Of a stretch of DNA of 64,000 bases, positions 30,551-42,985 are shown one piece after another (the first letter of the stretch is position 1; each line of letters opens with the position of its first letter). The notes under the pieces were generated by a model. That model had not been told where the DNA came from. It saw nothing but the letters and a program-made list of their open reading frames with translations, and did no database searches. Source of the stretch: Powellomyces hirtus (lineage: Eukaryota > Chytridiomycota > Chytridiomycetes > Spizellomycetales > Powellomycetaceae); the NCBI GenBank assembly GCA_025526995.1, contig JAHLKG010000003.1, positions 1,550,001-1,614,000 on the forward strand, written 5' to 3'. A program made the position numbers and the translations under genes.

Positions 30551-31588
30551 TCATTGGTACATGTACAGCCTGTCCGCAACCGATCCGGGTACTTGCACAT
30601 CCTGAACCACATCCTTATGTCTCTGTTCCCAGTCATCGTGGACATAAATGTCTTTAGCGCCTCGGGCGGGGTCAGTTGAGATATTGAAGGGTCTCACGCG
30701 GCCCAACGCAATCGCCAGCGCCTCGTATCCGACCTCGCGCGCCGTGTAGCGTTCCGTGAACCAGTGGTAGATACGGCTCGGAAACCCGGTCCAGCCGGCC
30801 TGCTGGCGGGCCGTGATGAAGCCGAGGGGTGGGAGCGGGAAGGTGGGGATGTTGTGGTCAGAGAGGTCAAGTGGTGGGGGCGGAGGTAGTGGGTCCGCTT
30901 TGGCCGTTTTTGCTGCTGCTGGGTCGTCCGTAGCGGCGTCGGTTGTTGAGGGTGTGGATTCTGGCGTCGGTGGTGGCGCTGGCGGTCGCTCTGCCAAACA
31001 TCCCTCACTCACACCCCTCAACACCTCTCTCCACGCATTGGGTCCCACCGCAACTAATCCTTCCCCGGCATCGAACTTGTCGCGTTCCAAGATAGGCGCA
31101 GGCGGGGTAAAAGGGTTGTATTTGTGCCCCGAGGCGGCGCGCGCGCGGTGCTCGTCTTTGCCCGTCCAGAGAAGCTCGCGCACGGAATCGCGGACTTGTC
31201 CGGCAACTTTGGGTTCCAGAATTTCATAGTCCAGGGCAGCGGCATCAAACACTATACAAGTAGAAAAAGAAATTCAGGAAACTCCTCTCTAATTCAAGCC
31301 CCACCTTCCCACCTCCCTCTTTCACTCCATACCTGGCTTCACATACTCCTTGAACCAATACCGTCCCCAATGCGTCGGCGCGACGTACACTCTTATTCGT
31401 CTTGGGGTATCCGTGGGTTTGCATATTTCATTTCGCAGCGCCGCGGTGGCTTGGTCGAGCTCGGCGCGGACTTGGCCGAGTTGGTACTTGTCGTAGCAGG
31501 CGGCTCCAGTGAGAGAGGAGGTCAGGCCCCAGAAGATGGACCAGTTCCGCGAGGGGAGCCGGGCGCGGATGGAGGTGAGAACGGTCAT
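30551..31588 (-). CDS. TIM54: Tim54-like subunit of the mitochondrial TIM22 translocase
   Basis: Two exons: 31588-31333 and 31251-30551 (318 residues). The junction gives EYVKPVFDAAALDYEIL. The start was chosen at MTVLTSIRARLPSRNWSIFW. The N-terminus matches the Tim54 pattern: LPSRNW-x-IFW followed by one membrane stretch (IFWGLTSSLTGAACYDKYQL), then the PRRIRVYVAPTHWGRYW block and the VKP...AALDYE block. Tim54 sits in the inner membrane and helps the TIM22 complex insert carrier proteins. A Pro/Thr-rich insert interrupts the middle. The C-terminus has the expected GF...RIYHWFTER block and DDWE. At 318 residues it is shorter than yeast Tim54, so further small exons are possible. Confidence 0.88.
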
Positions 31589-34051
31589 TTTGGGAATGTT
31601 TCTTCTAATGGCTCGACGCTGGGTCAGAACGTTCAGGCAAAACGCACTTGGGCGGGAAAGATAGCTTGGAAGGTGCAGACCTGCCAGCTTGCGTGGCTGT
31701 GCCGCGCGCTCTGTACCCATGCCAACCAATGACATGCCGTAAGCAAAAAAACGCGCATTGAACGCGCGCAGACTACGGACAAAACCCTCTTCGACCGCCG
31801 CAATTGCCATGCATCTCCATGGCCCCGATATTATGCGGACGGAACACGCAGGCAAGTAACATGACCCACTATTCTCCGATCCCGCGCAGTGCTTCCTCCG
31901 CAAGACTTCTGATTTGGAGTAGACTAGTAAGGGCGTGAGGGCAGGGCCGCTTGACAACAGCGTGTTGTCAGCGAGTAAAGTAGTCAAGCATATTGCTCCG
32001 TCGTGCCGCGGCTATTTTCCGTCAGTAGACTGACGCCGACCGTAATAGCTATAAGACCCTGTCGACTGAGATCGTCGGCAGGGCTTCCTATCTTAGTGCC
32101 AGGCGGGAGGGGGGGGGGGGGGTTGTTGTTTTCATACGCGGATAGGATTGCAGCGGAAGACCGGAAGTGGCGTGCCTGATCAGGTCACCACCAGTGAGTC
32201 GGACACGCCCATGAATTGGTACAGCAGGTGGCATGGGCACGGGATGGTGGAGCCGGTTCAATGAGCCAGCGGAAAAAAAAAACATTCGAAACTTTGTCAG
32301 TCGGCTGCTGCTATCTATATAGGTATGCTGAGACGCCGGCCGAGGGTGTCTTTTGGTGTTCGCGCCCGTTGATTACTGTCAGAAGAATGAAAAGGTGAAA
32401 GCACAGATTTGTGATTTTGGCAGTTATGTACAATACAGATTCGTTGATGCAGAGAGGTTTCGGCAACCACGGAACACAAAACAGGGGAATCTGCGACGTA
32501 TACAGGTGGTCATCACGAACGAGGAAAAACAGTACAATATGGATACCGTGGAACAAAAGACGGCTCGCGCGTCGCTCTAAATCATCAGGCCTCCAAGCGT
32601 GCGCCCCAATTCTCCGACTGGCTCTTCTTAAAATCGATACACGCACGGAGAAAAGGGGCACATCGGGCCATTGGCTCGGCGGACTCGGACTCTTCTAGCC
32701 GTTGGAACCTTTCGAGATTACAGTAAGAGATGTGTTTTTTTGGGGGGCCCGGAACATGCTCACCTTTCACACTTCCGTCAGAGAGTTGGTTTCCAAGGTG
32801 GACGGAACGTGCTCCTGTGCGTAGAAGGTCAGTCGCTGATGCAGCTCGTATTCCTGGGGATGTTTGTCAGGACGAAGTGCTGCTTGTCCCAGCCGGCTAC
32901 GATGTCCTCCCCGTGCTTGATTCGGATCATGAAAGACGCAAAGATGGCCGAGCAGTGTTATGCTGGGAATGTTTTCACGCCAAAGAAAGACACGGGGAAG
33001 CGCGGACCGGCAAAAGCGGCACTGCGGTGATCAATGTATATTTGTACAGTGCGTCTGCGGTTACTTCGGAGGTGTTCATATTATTCTACCTTGTGCTATT
33101 ATTCGTGCAATATATAATGTTTAGCTCGCTGTGTGACGCTGTCCAAGTTGTTGATGTTCGCTGTCTGACTTTCCGCGTCGTCTATGCTTCCTGATCCTGC
33201 AATATTTTCCGTACTCTCAGCAAAAGGTCCGCTTTAACGCTATCTGGAACCACGGCTAAAGAATCACAGCATAAGATTGCTATGTTCCGACAAAATCGCA
33301 TGCTGACAAAGTCACTCTACCTCTTCCCTTCCCAGATACTTCCTGCACTATATCCTCGACATTCATGCTCTCATGCGGTCGCGACATGACGATGTCTACA
33401 GGTGACAACACGTGTCGGCAATGGCACGACACGACTAGCGATTCGCACAAACGCACCTTTCGCGTATGCTTTCATCTGATCACGCCAACCACAGTCAATA
33501 AGCCGCTGCCGTAGGTATTCTTTTAATCTATTTGCAAAATAAGTTTACTATCCACGGAACTTGAAACGAGCGTGACAGGGCCGGATAGATACAGTAAACT
33601 ACGCGACGAACCTATCCTTCTCCCCGCTCCGTATTAGTTTCTGGTCAATGAGTGATTGAGTCGATGGTGGTTCTTGCATTTTCAGCAATTTGAACCGTCT
33701 AATGGTCAAAATGGCCAGTGCTCTATCTTTTGTTCGAATCAGGGAGACAATACAAGAAGAAAGAATTTTGCCAGAATGAGGTGTCCTCATAAGACTTGCG
33801 GGGATGGAGTGTTTCTCACGATTTCCACATTGATTGAACTTTTGTGCTGCGCTTGCTGACGTGACTGACGGCGTCAAAAACCTCGCACTTCCCTCCCACA
33901 ACTACCCTCACTTTTCGCCCCCCATTTTGTGTTTACGATATATGGTCCTCCTCTTTGCCAGCAGTATCACACCACACATCTCACCCAAATATACACGTTC
34001 TCCGCCTCCGCCTATATCGCTTCCCAAATATACTCAGCGTTCTCCCACATC
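31589..34051. other. 2.4-kb region with no assignable gene
   Basis: Several short frames occur on both strands, with no family match. A minus-strand frame ending at 32585 (MARCAPFLRACIDFKKSQSE and so on) could be the last exon of a small gene whose 5' part would lie near 32780-33040. I could not build a convincing spliced model. There is a G run at about 32109-32122. The last 150 bp before the kinase ATG are pyrimidine-rich with a TATATG element, as expected for a promoter. Confidence 0.5.
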
Positions 34052-37000
34052 ATGAAGAAGGAGAAGCTTTCCTTTGCATTGCACGCCTCGGCCCATAAAA
34101 TCACCAAACGCAGCGTTCTCGACGACGCGCAACAAAAAGCGTCAGAAGCACGCTCGGCAGCATCTCGCCACACCTCTCCGACCCCGTCAGCATCAACAAA
34201 GACCGCAACGACACCCAAACGACCTGCCGCTGTGGCTCCGGCAGCCACGCCCACTCCAGCGCCATCTTCAACAGCACTTGCTCCTGCACCACACCAATCA
34301 GCAGTAACTCCGGCAATAGCGCCGACATCAGCTCGGCGACTGTCTGCGTCCAGTGAAACCGTCCCGGCAGCGTCAGCGTCGCCCGCCATGCAGAGGGATT
34401 ACGGGCGAGATTCGAGGAGCGCATCTGACAGGTGTGTGCACACCACCACTCTTGTCAATTTGCATATGCTTATGAAGGAGAAAGCCGTTTGTTGGAGATT
34501 TTTGCGAGGAGATGGGCGGGGAGGCAGTACTGCCACAACGGATTATGCGCGGTAACTTGTACGGAATTTCTGAGGAGCGGAAAATTTTGATGGCGCAAAG
34601 AACCCTGCGGGGGAAATGAATGTGGAATTTGCATCCCGGAAATTGAGGGAAACTATGGGAAGAATGGAGAATGGGGCGGCTTGTTCAAAATTCAAATATC
34701 GGTGTCGTTGTCATGTCATTGGACTCACAAGAATTTCGTTTTCCACGCATTACAGGCGCGGAGTACATGAAGATGACAGGAGGCGGCACAGAGAGCGGGA
34801 CGATCGAGATCGCCGCTATGATGACAGCCGGAGAACAGAGAGACATGACGATCATCGACGCAGCGACGATCGCAGTCGGTCGTCGAGAGACTACTATGCG
34901 AGATATGGTCGTCACGAAGATTACACATCGCGACACAATGACAGAGACCGATACCGGGATTACGATTCGCGTTACGGGGATCGCCATTCCGACTACAGGA
35001 GCTCATACGAAAGTTCCCGAAGCCATGCCTACCGTGAGGATTCAAGATCATCATCATATCGAGAGGACACAAGGTCCTCCTCGCACCGCGAAGTATCGCG
35101 ACCATCGGACAGCCGTGATTGGCGCCGAACGTCCACAGAGATTGAGTCAAATGCTCGCCGCAGCTCTGTGAGATTGGACAGCGGCCGTCTCAGAGACCGC
35201 AGCCCACACGACTGGCGTGAACGTTCAGGCAGCCCGCAGAGCCGGAGAAGAACCGTAGAACCCGAAGCCCCATTGCCCAAGCCTGCTGAACCCAAAGTTT
35301 CAGTTCCGGAACCAATGGAAGGAGTTGTTGTAACACCGCCTCCACCGCCGCCACCACCTCCCCCTCCTCGCTTGGAGGGCCGACCGGACCGTCATGTTGT
35401 ACATGAGATCATACTTCCTTCTGATCTTCCCCCCGTGTTTGAGATCTACCGGTCCATTGACGGCCATTTCGACAACTTGGAAATGATCGGTCAGGGAACT
35501 TTCGGTACCGTGTTCAAGGCTCGTATGAAGACAACTGGTCAAGTTGTGGCTCTGAAGAAAATCACGGACAAAAAGGGAAAGAACAACATTGTAAGTCAAT
35601 TACTCTGAGATATCTGACCGCTCTAGTACACTCCTCGCTCGAGGCTAATCTCACGCATGTTGCGATTTTTACTAGTACACGGTTCCCAACTTGCGTGAAT
35701 TGAAGTTTTTCTCGAAGTATAAACACAAAAACATCCTCGAGTGTTTTGGCATGGTTTCCTTTGAACAACGTGAGTAGTCTTGCGAGCGTTCAGCGTTCTG
35801 TTTATCTTCCTCACAACCGGTTTGCGCTTTTTAGCCTCACACGAAGGACCGGAGATTCATCAATACTTTGTCCTCGAGTACATGGATCATGACTTGGCGG
35901 GCTTGATGCAGCATTTGCCCGACAAGCGATTGTACGAAATTCAGCACCTGAAATGCATTGCCAAGCAACTCTTCCAAGGTCTTGACTATATGCATTCCCA
36001 AGGCGTGATGCATCGCGATCTCAAAGGTATTGCAAGAAGCCTGACATCAATGTGCTATTTATCCTTTATACCTGATCGTTTGCCGTTCTTTACCATTTAG
36101 TCGCCAATCTCCTTATGAATTCCCAGGGTGTACTCAAACTTGCCGATTTCGGGTTTGCTCGCGAGAACGAGGTGTTTGCTGAAGGACAGGGCTACACGAA
36201 CCGCGTCTGCACTGTTTGGTACCGATCCATCGAGATCTTACTTGGAGATGTTCATTATGGCAACGGACTGGACCTATGGGGCGCCGGGTAAGAAAATTGC
36301 CTTCATCGTTTGATATGGTGTACAGAGCATAGAACTGATCGAAATGTTTGCGCTCTTCACTAGTTGCGTCTTGGCGGAAATGTTTCTCAAGTTCCCCATT
36401 TTTCACACCTCAAAGGGGAGAGACACTGAGCAGGTCAAGCGTATCTTCAGCATCTGCGGTCACCCCACCGAAGAGGATTGGAAGACGTTGAAAAGCCTCA
36501 GTTGGGCTCGCATGCTAAGAAACCCTGAAGTTGTGATGGAGCGCCGTTTGGAGAAATATCTTGTTGAAAAGTGAGTACGACCTCTTTCCTATGCTTGTTT
36601 TTTTTTAATGATATTAGATATCAGGCGTTGATCACTTCCTTACTCTACCCAGGTCGGCGCAACACGTACCGATTCCGCCTATGGCGATCGATCTAATTGT
36701 AAAACTGCTGTCTTTTGATCCGGCTAAACGACCTAGCGCAAAGGAGGCTTTGGCACATCCGTTCTTCACGAGCGAATTGCCGCTCGCATGTACACCGGAA
36801 CAGTAAGTATGGCTTGCAATCGTCTTGTTGGTTCCATGCAGATGACTCACAAACTTCGTACGTCCATCATCTCACTATTCAGAATTCCGGTCATCAGTGG
36901 ATCATTCCATGAATTTGAATGCAAAGAAAGGACAAAGCAGGGTCGTAACAAGAGGACGGAAGTCAACTACATGCAGAGCACCGCTCGCGCTGCATCTGGG

Positions 37001-38365
37001 GCCCACAGCCAGCAGCCCTCTCAGCAGCATCGTTCAAGCATCCCAAGCGGCGTTCCCCACCATGAGTCTACATCTCGTCAGAGCAGCAACCCAAGAGATC
37101 TGCTTCCCCCGCACCACCATGAAAATCGTGAACCACCTCCGCCTGGCCGGCCCGGCGAAGCCCCTCCGTCGTGGGACGATCATCGCAACACGTGGTACGA
37201 CGAGATCTCGAAGAGCGTATGGGTTGCTTCTGAGCGCAGATGGATCTCCATTATGGACTACGACCGCGTACACTTCCCCGACGCGTATTGGAAATTCATC
37301 AAAAGCCAGGAAGCTAGCGGTAGCACCGGTACATCCATGCAGCGACCTCTTGTGGACGACCGTCATCAGCAGTACCAAACCGGCACATCCATGCAGCGAC
37401 ATCCTGTAGACGACCGTCGTCAGCAACACCGCCCCGTTACACCCATGCAACGACCTCCGGTAGACGACCGTCATCAGCACCACCAATACCGTTCTCGGTA
37501 CAATAGCAGTCACGACGAAGACCAGCGTCGTCCTCCCCCTCTCCACCTTCAACCGTATCATATCAGTCAGCATAACCCTCCTCCGTTCACTCCCTCTGAG
37601 ACTCTAGCTGTCGGACCGAGCGGAGACCACCATCAGCAGCTGTCACGTGATACGACAACTACACCACGTCCTCGTGGCGACAGTATTCGCGCCAGCAGCA
37701 CTCCCACCTCGCGTCCGGCGCTGGTAGGCCGTACCGGTGATTTGGCAACATCTCACGCTCCGCACCCGCGTCACCCAACCCCACTCCATTCAAGGGGATC
37801 GTCGCAGTCCGCCGCCAACACGCCTGCGAAAACGACTCCGATCCCACCGCCCCCAGCCATCGCCAACCCGCTCAAAACACCAAATTCGGCATCAGCAGAC
37901 ACAGCACGAGCGGACGCGCTGCGGGGTCTGTCAATGAAGAGAAGCCATTTCTATCCTCCACCCTCCACCGCCGCTGCACCAACAACCACCGCACCCCCTC
38001 CGCCCCCTACTCCCGCCAACACCAACACCACTTCCAGCAACAAGCGTCGTCGATCCAACCCCGCTAGCCCTGACTTGACAAAACGGCCGCGAGTGGCCTC
38101 GTCTCCCTCTGCGGGCTCGCCCATGTCTCTCTCGGACGATGAAGAGCTGATCACCATTGTCGTGCCTTCTTCGCCGTCTCCGATGGCCCCCGCTACGGTC
38201 CATCTTTCGGCGCGGGCCACGTTTGTCGAAACTAGACGCAAAACGGCAACCACGCGTCATCATCCTTTTGCTCGACCCGCCAATCCGGCATCACACCATC
38301 ACCATCTTGCACACACCCACTCACCTACCGGACCTTGGGCCCGCGACCACACTTATGTGCAGTAG
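34052..38365 (+). CDS. CTK1: Ctk1/CDK12-type RNA polymerase II CTD kinase
   Basis: Eight exons, all in phase: 34052-34431, 34756-35590, 35676-35769, 35835-36026, 36101-36287, 36364-36570, 36653-36802 and 36883-38365 (1175 residues). An Ala/Pro-rich N-terminus is followed by a long Arg/Asp/Ser-rich region (RDRYRDYDSRYGD, SSSYREDTRSS) and a proline run. The kinase domain spans about 360-690: loop GQGTFGTVF, ALKK lysine, C-helix PNLRELKFF, hinge LEYMDHDLAGLM, HRDLK (496-500), ADFGFA (D516) and T-loop YTNRVCTVWYR. The LEYMDHDL hinge, and GSFHEFECKER just after the kinase, mark the Ctk1/Lsk1/CDK12 branch, which phosphorylates Ser2 of the polymerase CTD with a cyclin K partner. The usual WYRPPE is WYRSIE here. 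The 490-residue tail is disordered, Pro/Ser/His-rich, with three M-Q-R-x-P-V-D-D-R-x-Q repeats. Confidence 0.93.
37333..37480 (+). repeat. Short coding repeat in the kinase tail
   Basis: A block encoding TSMQRPLVDDRHQQ recurs as TSMQRHPVDDRRQQ and TPMQRPPVDDRHQ, spaced about 54 nt. The nucleotide copies (ACATCCATGCAGCGACCTC and variants) are clearly related. This is a recent internal duplication within the disordered C-terminal tail. Confidence 0.85.
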
Positions 38366-38781
38366 AATGTACTTACAATGGTTGGTTTCAATTGCCAAAA
38401 TGTTCTGTATCAAAAAACACTTTGTGCAAGATTTACTTTCTACATATCTACTTTGATTGTGAGCATGCTCAACATTTTATGTAAAATAAAATGAGAAAAA
38501 CTCACATATCGCTAGAAAACTTACAAATGGTTTTTTTTTATATCTCAACCCTTCCGGTTGCCACACAATCATCATTTCCGCACTCAATTCTCAACACAAA
38601 CAAGAAAGAGAGATTTGACTATTTTTCAGTCTCAAATTATTCTCGCATTACAAACACAAAAAGGGATTTACGTTTCTCAGCTACATTCATAAACGCGGAC
38701 ATGCCACGCATTACAGGGGGAATTTGGAGGTAAGGATGTTTACGGGGAACACGAACAACTTCAATGAGGAAACGCGCCCGC
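38366..38781. other. Convergent intergenic spacer
   Basis: This 416-bp AT-leaning stretch lies between the kinase stop and the stop of the next reverse gene. It contains AATAAAA near 38486, a plausible polyadenylation signal for the kinase mRNA. No gene seen. Confidence 0.6.
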
Positions 38782-41032
38782 TCAGCGCAAGCCAATGGAC
38801 CGCGCCGCCTTGTAGAATACGGACAAGAGCCAACCACCTTCCTCATCCGAGTTTTCCGCCGCAGCCGACCACTCCTCGCCATCTTCGGCGGCGCTGTCTT
38901 CGCTTTCCGGAGTCTGGGCAAAACGGACATGGTGTTGCTGGGCAAGGGGGTGTTGCTGCTGCAGTAGCGATGGACGATGCTGTTGTGGTTGTTGGTCAGT
39001 TTGCATTGGGTCCGACGACTGGTTGTCGGTCATGCGAGGTTTGTTAGCGCGACGCTTGGCCGGTGTCGCAACCTTTTTGACAGGCGTAGGTTGGATTTCT
39101 AGCACTTTGCGGCGTTTGCGGATCTTAGGGGCTAGCACATCAGATGCATCCAAGGCTGCTCCTGCAGCCGATTTAGCCTCGGCAGCCAGGATTGCAGCAG
39201 CGGTTGTTGTGGGCTCCTCGGTAGCAAGATGGGTAGCCCCCATAGCTAAAGCAGCCTGTGTTCCCTCGTCGTGGAGGTTTCGTTTACGTTTGGCGGCTGA
39301 GGCCGGGACGGGTGCCGCATCTGGGATTGTCTGAACATTCTCATCTTTCATGATCGCGGGAGGAGAGGGCAGGGAAGGAGGTGTCTGGACCGCCGCCGCC
39401 GTGTGCTGACGAGGCTGAAGTGGCTCATGCATTCTCGGGCTGCGACCGACGCCGTATGCTGCAAGGCGGGCCGATTGTCTGACAGGTGTGAGGACTTTGT
39501 TCTGTGGTTGCTCTTCAGGTGTCGCAATGTCAGCAAGTTTGGCCGCGAAAGGCTCGACAACGGAATCGGCCACAACGGGGTCCGAGTAATGAACTTTGGA
39601 GGGCGTGGTGGCCTGCACGGGCCTGTCGTCGCCTGTAAGAAGATTGTCGGCATTGTCGGATAGGGACACTCTTGCTTTGCGGCTCGAGCGGGAGACGGAT
39701 TTACTGGGCGTTTTGATGGCCGCCTTCTGATCCCGCGTCAGAGTGCTCTTGGTGGGCGTCTTTGGCGCAGCAGGCTGGGGTGTAGGTTTGGGGACTTCAG
39801 CAACGGGGACGGATTCGACTACAGTGGATTCGGTAACGACGGTTGTGGTGCTTACAGCAATAGTAGAGCCGCTAGGGTCTTCAGTGATGACAATGTGCGT
39901 AGCATCGTGCGTCTCGACGACCGTTTCATCCATAGTAGAGTCCGCCTCCTGATATGCCGCGTTAATTTCGGCCAAAGCGTTGGCGTTGTTGATCTTGTGG
40001 TTAGGGTTTTGAGGAATCGGTGCGATCTCGGCAGGCGTGACGGAAGGTCGTGCAGCGACCCGCTTGCTCTTGCGGACCGGCGAGGGGGCGACGACATTGG
40101 CCGCCCGGAAAATGTCCTCCCTAGGCTCGGGGACGGAGGACGGTGTGTCGAACGGGTTGGGGTATTCGACAGATTCGGTGATCGTGTCGGGAGTCGCCAA
40201 GGGGTTCTCCTCAACAGCGCTACGAAGGTCTGTTCTTAAGACATCCTCGTGATCTTTCTCATGGTGGTCCTCAGTAGCCTGTTTCGACGTCAGACGTTTG
40301 CTGCGACGAGTTGGGGTCGGTGGTGCTTCCTTTTCAGGCGAATCGGGCGCGACTTCCGTGAATTCGCGCATGCGAACATTGGGTTCAAACAATACTTTCC
40401 TGCTCCGCACTTCAGGCCACACGCGGGGTGTCATGCATGAGGCCGCGGCGGGATCACAGTGGTCGGTAGCAATTTCTTCACCGCGAGTTTGGCTGCGCGT
40501 GACTTTCTTGGCCGCGACGGCCGCTTTACGCGAGGGAGTCATGGGAGCGACTGCTGGAGCACTCATATTCCTGGTTGGCTTTTCAGCGGCGGGAGCAGCC
40601 GTTTCAACGTGTTCGAACGCCGAGATTTTGTCGCGCACGCTGCCAGAGATGTCAACGTCCATCATCGAGACCAGGCGGGCGGGGTTGTTTTCAATTGCCG
40701 CGACTTGACGGCTAACTTTGCCGGAGCGGAGCGTGGAGACGTCCTGTTTGTTAGGGTATTTTTTGTCAAGATTATGGCGGAGCGAACGGACCGCTGGGAA
40801 CAACAAAAACAAAAATATCGAGATAAATAAACGCGTTAGAAATACAGTTGACTGGCGCACAGAACACCAGAAAACAAGGGTGCGTTTCAGCTCTGCTGGC
40901 AGCCACACCGTCGGGCGGTAAAAACATGGGGGTATTTCCGGCGATGTTCTCACCTTCAGAAACGCGGGTACCGTCCTTTGAGCCTCGACGGGCACTCTTT
41001 GCCGGGTCCGCAACACCACTCTGCGGGTCCAT
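38782..41032 (-). CDS. Disordered basic protein with repeated R-x-S-x-R motifs
   Basis: Two exons, 41032-40954 and 40793-38782 (696 residues). The unspliced frame would add a hydrophobic stretch that is really intron. The start MDPQSGVADPAKSARRGS fits a two-exon model with GTGAGA...CCCAG borders. I do not recognise the family. The protein is rich in Ala, Pro, Thr, Glu and Lys. It repeats a short motif after a proline: TPTRRSKRL, SPVRKSKRV and TPVRQSARL, with weaker copies. Basic patches such as KIRKRRKVLE and AKRRANKPR suggest nuclear location. T-P and S-P sites are many. A Gln/His-rich stretch precedes an acidic end and the conserved-looking GGWLLSVFYKAARSIGLR. A chromatin or kinetochore scaffold is possible, but only by composition. 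Confidence 0.7.
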
Positions 41033-41436
41033 TGTGATGGTTGTCGTGGTATGCGTAGGTCGGGAGGAGCAACGTATGGTGACCGCTGCCTGTGAAGGTG
41101 TGAGAAAGGGATCTAGATTTCCGGTCGGTTGTTGTCGATTTCAGTCGCGCGCTGGATGTTTGTTCCCAAGGCAGGGGCGGTGGGGGATGCGAGACAGGGG
41201 GGCTGTCTGTCTATCTTTTCAACGACGCGCTTTCTTTGACACTTCAGTCACCCAGTGTGAGGAGTGAGAAAAGCACACGCCGCTTCGGACACGTCATGCT
41301 TGAATTCGGACATCATTTGGATCAATCCATCGATCCATTTAACATTCGAGTGCATACCCCAGGCGACATTGACATGATGGCTCGACAGTTCCTCAACGAA
41401 CGAGATCTATTCCGGCGAAAGACATCACTTACGGCC
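41033..41436. other. Divergent promoter region
   Basis: About 400 bp separate the start codons of the R-x-S-x-R protein (-) and the U1A/U2B'' gene (+). Open frames crossing it have no domain. Both promoters presumably lie here. No sharp TATA box was seen. Confidence 0.55.
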
Positions 41437-42496
41437 ATGACCACCATACCCCCAAACCAGAGTCTGTACGTCAGGAATCTCGACGAGCATGTGCACAAAG
41501 AAGGTACGTTTGCGCAATCTCGACGTTCTGAGATGATGTTCCAATTGACTCAACAATCTCCTCTGGTAACGGTGTTTGTTACAGAGCTGCGAAGATCGCT
41601 ATACTACCTCTTCTCACAACATGGACAAGTCATTGATGTTGTCGCTCTGAAGTCTATGAAGATGCGTGGGCAGGCTTTTGTGGTGTTCCGGGAGATCGCT
41701 AGCGCGACGAGCGCCATGCGGTCCTTGCAGGGCTTTCCTCTGTATTCCAAATCACTGGTACGCACCGTGCCTCGCCGTTGATTAACGCAGAAGCAGTCGG
41801 ATTGTGGGATATTGTGTGCCATAGGAGGAACCTGTGGTAATGGAGGAAGAGATTATGCGGAAAGAGACTTTTGATGGAAGGAGGCCGTTTTAACATCAGC
41901 AAACGGCGCTCTCATACCATGCTTTCTTTCTCTAGAGCATAACATATGCCAAGAGCAAGTCGAATGCAGTGAAGATTCGGGAGGGTGCATACTTGGGTGC
42001 GGGCAGGCCACCGTCAGCGACAGCCCCGGCAGTAGCTGCAGGACCTGCTGCACCGAGTGGCACGAAGCGACCGCATGACGGTGATGAAGAGGACGGTGAC
42101 GCGAAGCGAGTGCGAAACGAAGATGGTACAGAAGAGCAGGGAGAAACAGCAGGTACGTGGAAAGTGTCTGAATACCGAGCACTCACATGCATGCTTAACA
42201 TTATCCTGATCTCGGCATTAACAGGAGACGAAGAAGGCGCCGGTCCAACAACTGAAAACCCACCGAATCGCATCCTATTTCTCAGCAACCTGCCCACCTC
42301 CGTGTCAGAAGACATGCTCGCCATGCTGTTTCAGCAATACGCTGGTTTCAAAGAAGTCCGTCTTGTTCCTGGAAAGACAGGCATCGCGTTTGTCGAATAC
42401 GAAACGGACATACAAGCTGACACCGCAAAGACGGTTCTCAATGGGTTCAAACTTGCGCCAACTGTGTCGATGGGTGTCGAGTTTGCTAAGATATGA
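41437..42496 (+). CDS. U1A/U2B''-type spliceosomal RNA-binding protein, two RRMs
   Basis: Four exons: 41437-41503, 41585-41757, 41936-42152 and 42225-42496 (242 residues). I chose the start MTTIPPNQSLYVRNLDEHVH because U1A/U2B'' proteins begin just before the first RNP2. RRM1 has LYVRNL (RNP2), ELRRSLYYLFSQHGQVIDVV and RGQAFVVF (RNP1), then LSITYAKSKS. A charged linker (GTKRPHDGDEEDGDAKRVR) leads to RRM2 with RILFLSNL, LFQQYAGFKEVRLVPGK and GIAFVEY. In the nucleus this family binds stem-loops of U1 or U2 snRNA. I cannot tell which, and many lineages have one protein doing both jobs (like fly Snf). Confidence 0.93.
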
Positions 42497-42985
42497 TCAC
42501 ATGACCTTCTACTATCGCTCCATCTTTCATCTTCCCGCCCCTCCCTCCACCATCCGTCCGTTCCCGCCCTCCTCGACCCATCGCTCGACATTCCAGGCCA
42601 AACTCCAACGTGCTTCCTCACCATTCCTCTGGCCTCCTGCTCCCTTTGCATGCCGATGCCGATACTTCTTGTACACTAGAGAATCTTTTACTGCGTTTTT
42701 GTATTTCGCACTGGTGTGTTTATGTATAACACAAATGTGATAACACGAACGTGAAATTGCGAGAGGAGGTAGAACTGACGGAGAATGGGAAAGCCTAGCT
42801 GAATATTTGGGTGTATCACAGTCACTACTGCACAGCTTTCGGCACAAGCTAACGGCGGGGCGCGCTACGCTGGCTAGGCTGTCATTGGACATTTAGGCTG
42901 ACATCATCGCTAGCATACAAATCGTTGCTAAAGCTATCTTATAATGAAACGTTACACTGTAGCACGCAGGCTTTCAATGAACCCG
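42497..42985. other. Convergent intergenic spacer
   Basis: This spacer of about 490 bp lies between the stop of the U1A/U2B'' gene and the stop of the DUF1748 gene. The first part is pyrimidine-rich. No gene or repeat seen. Confidence 0.6.

Noticed and set aside
30813..31732. Plus-strand frames (138 and 202 codons) over the Tim54-like gene
   Set aside because: They run antisense to both conserved exons, and the plus-strand products show no family similarity.
40772..41019. N-terminal hydrophobic extension of the R-x-S-x-R protein (FLTRLFISIFLFLLF)
   Set aside because: This stretch is the translated intron. A GTGAGA donor at 40953 and a CCCAG acceptor at 40794 join exons in phase from the ATG at 41032.
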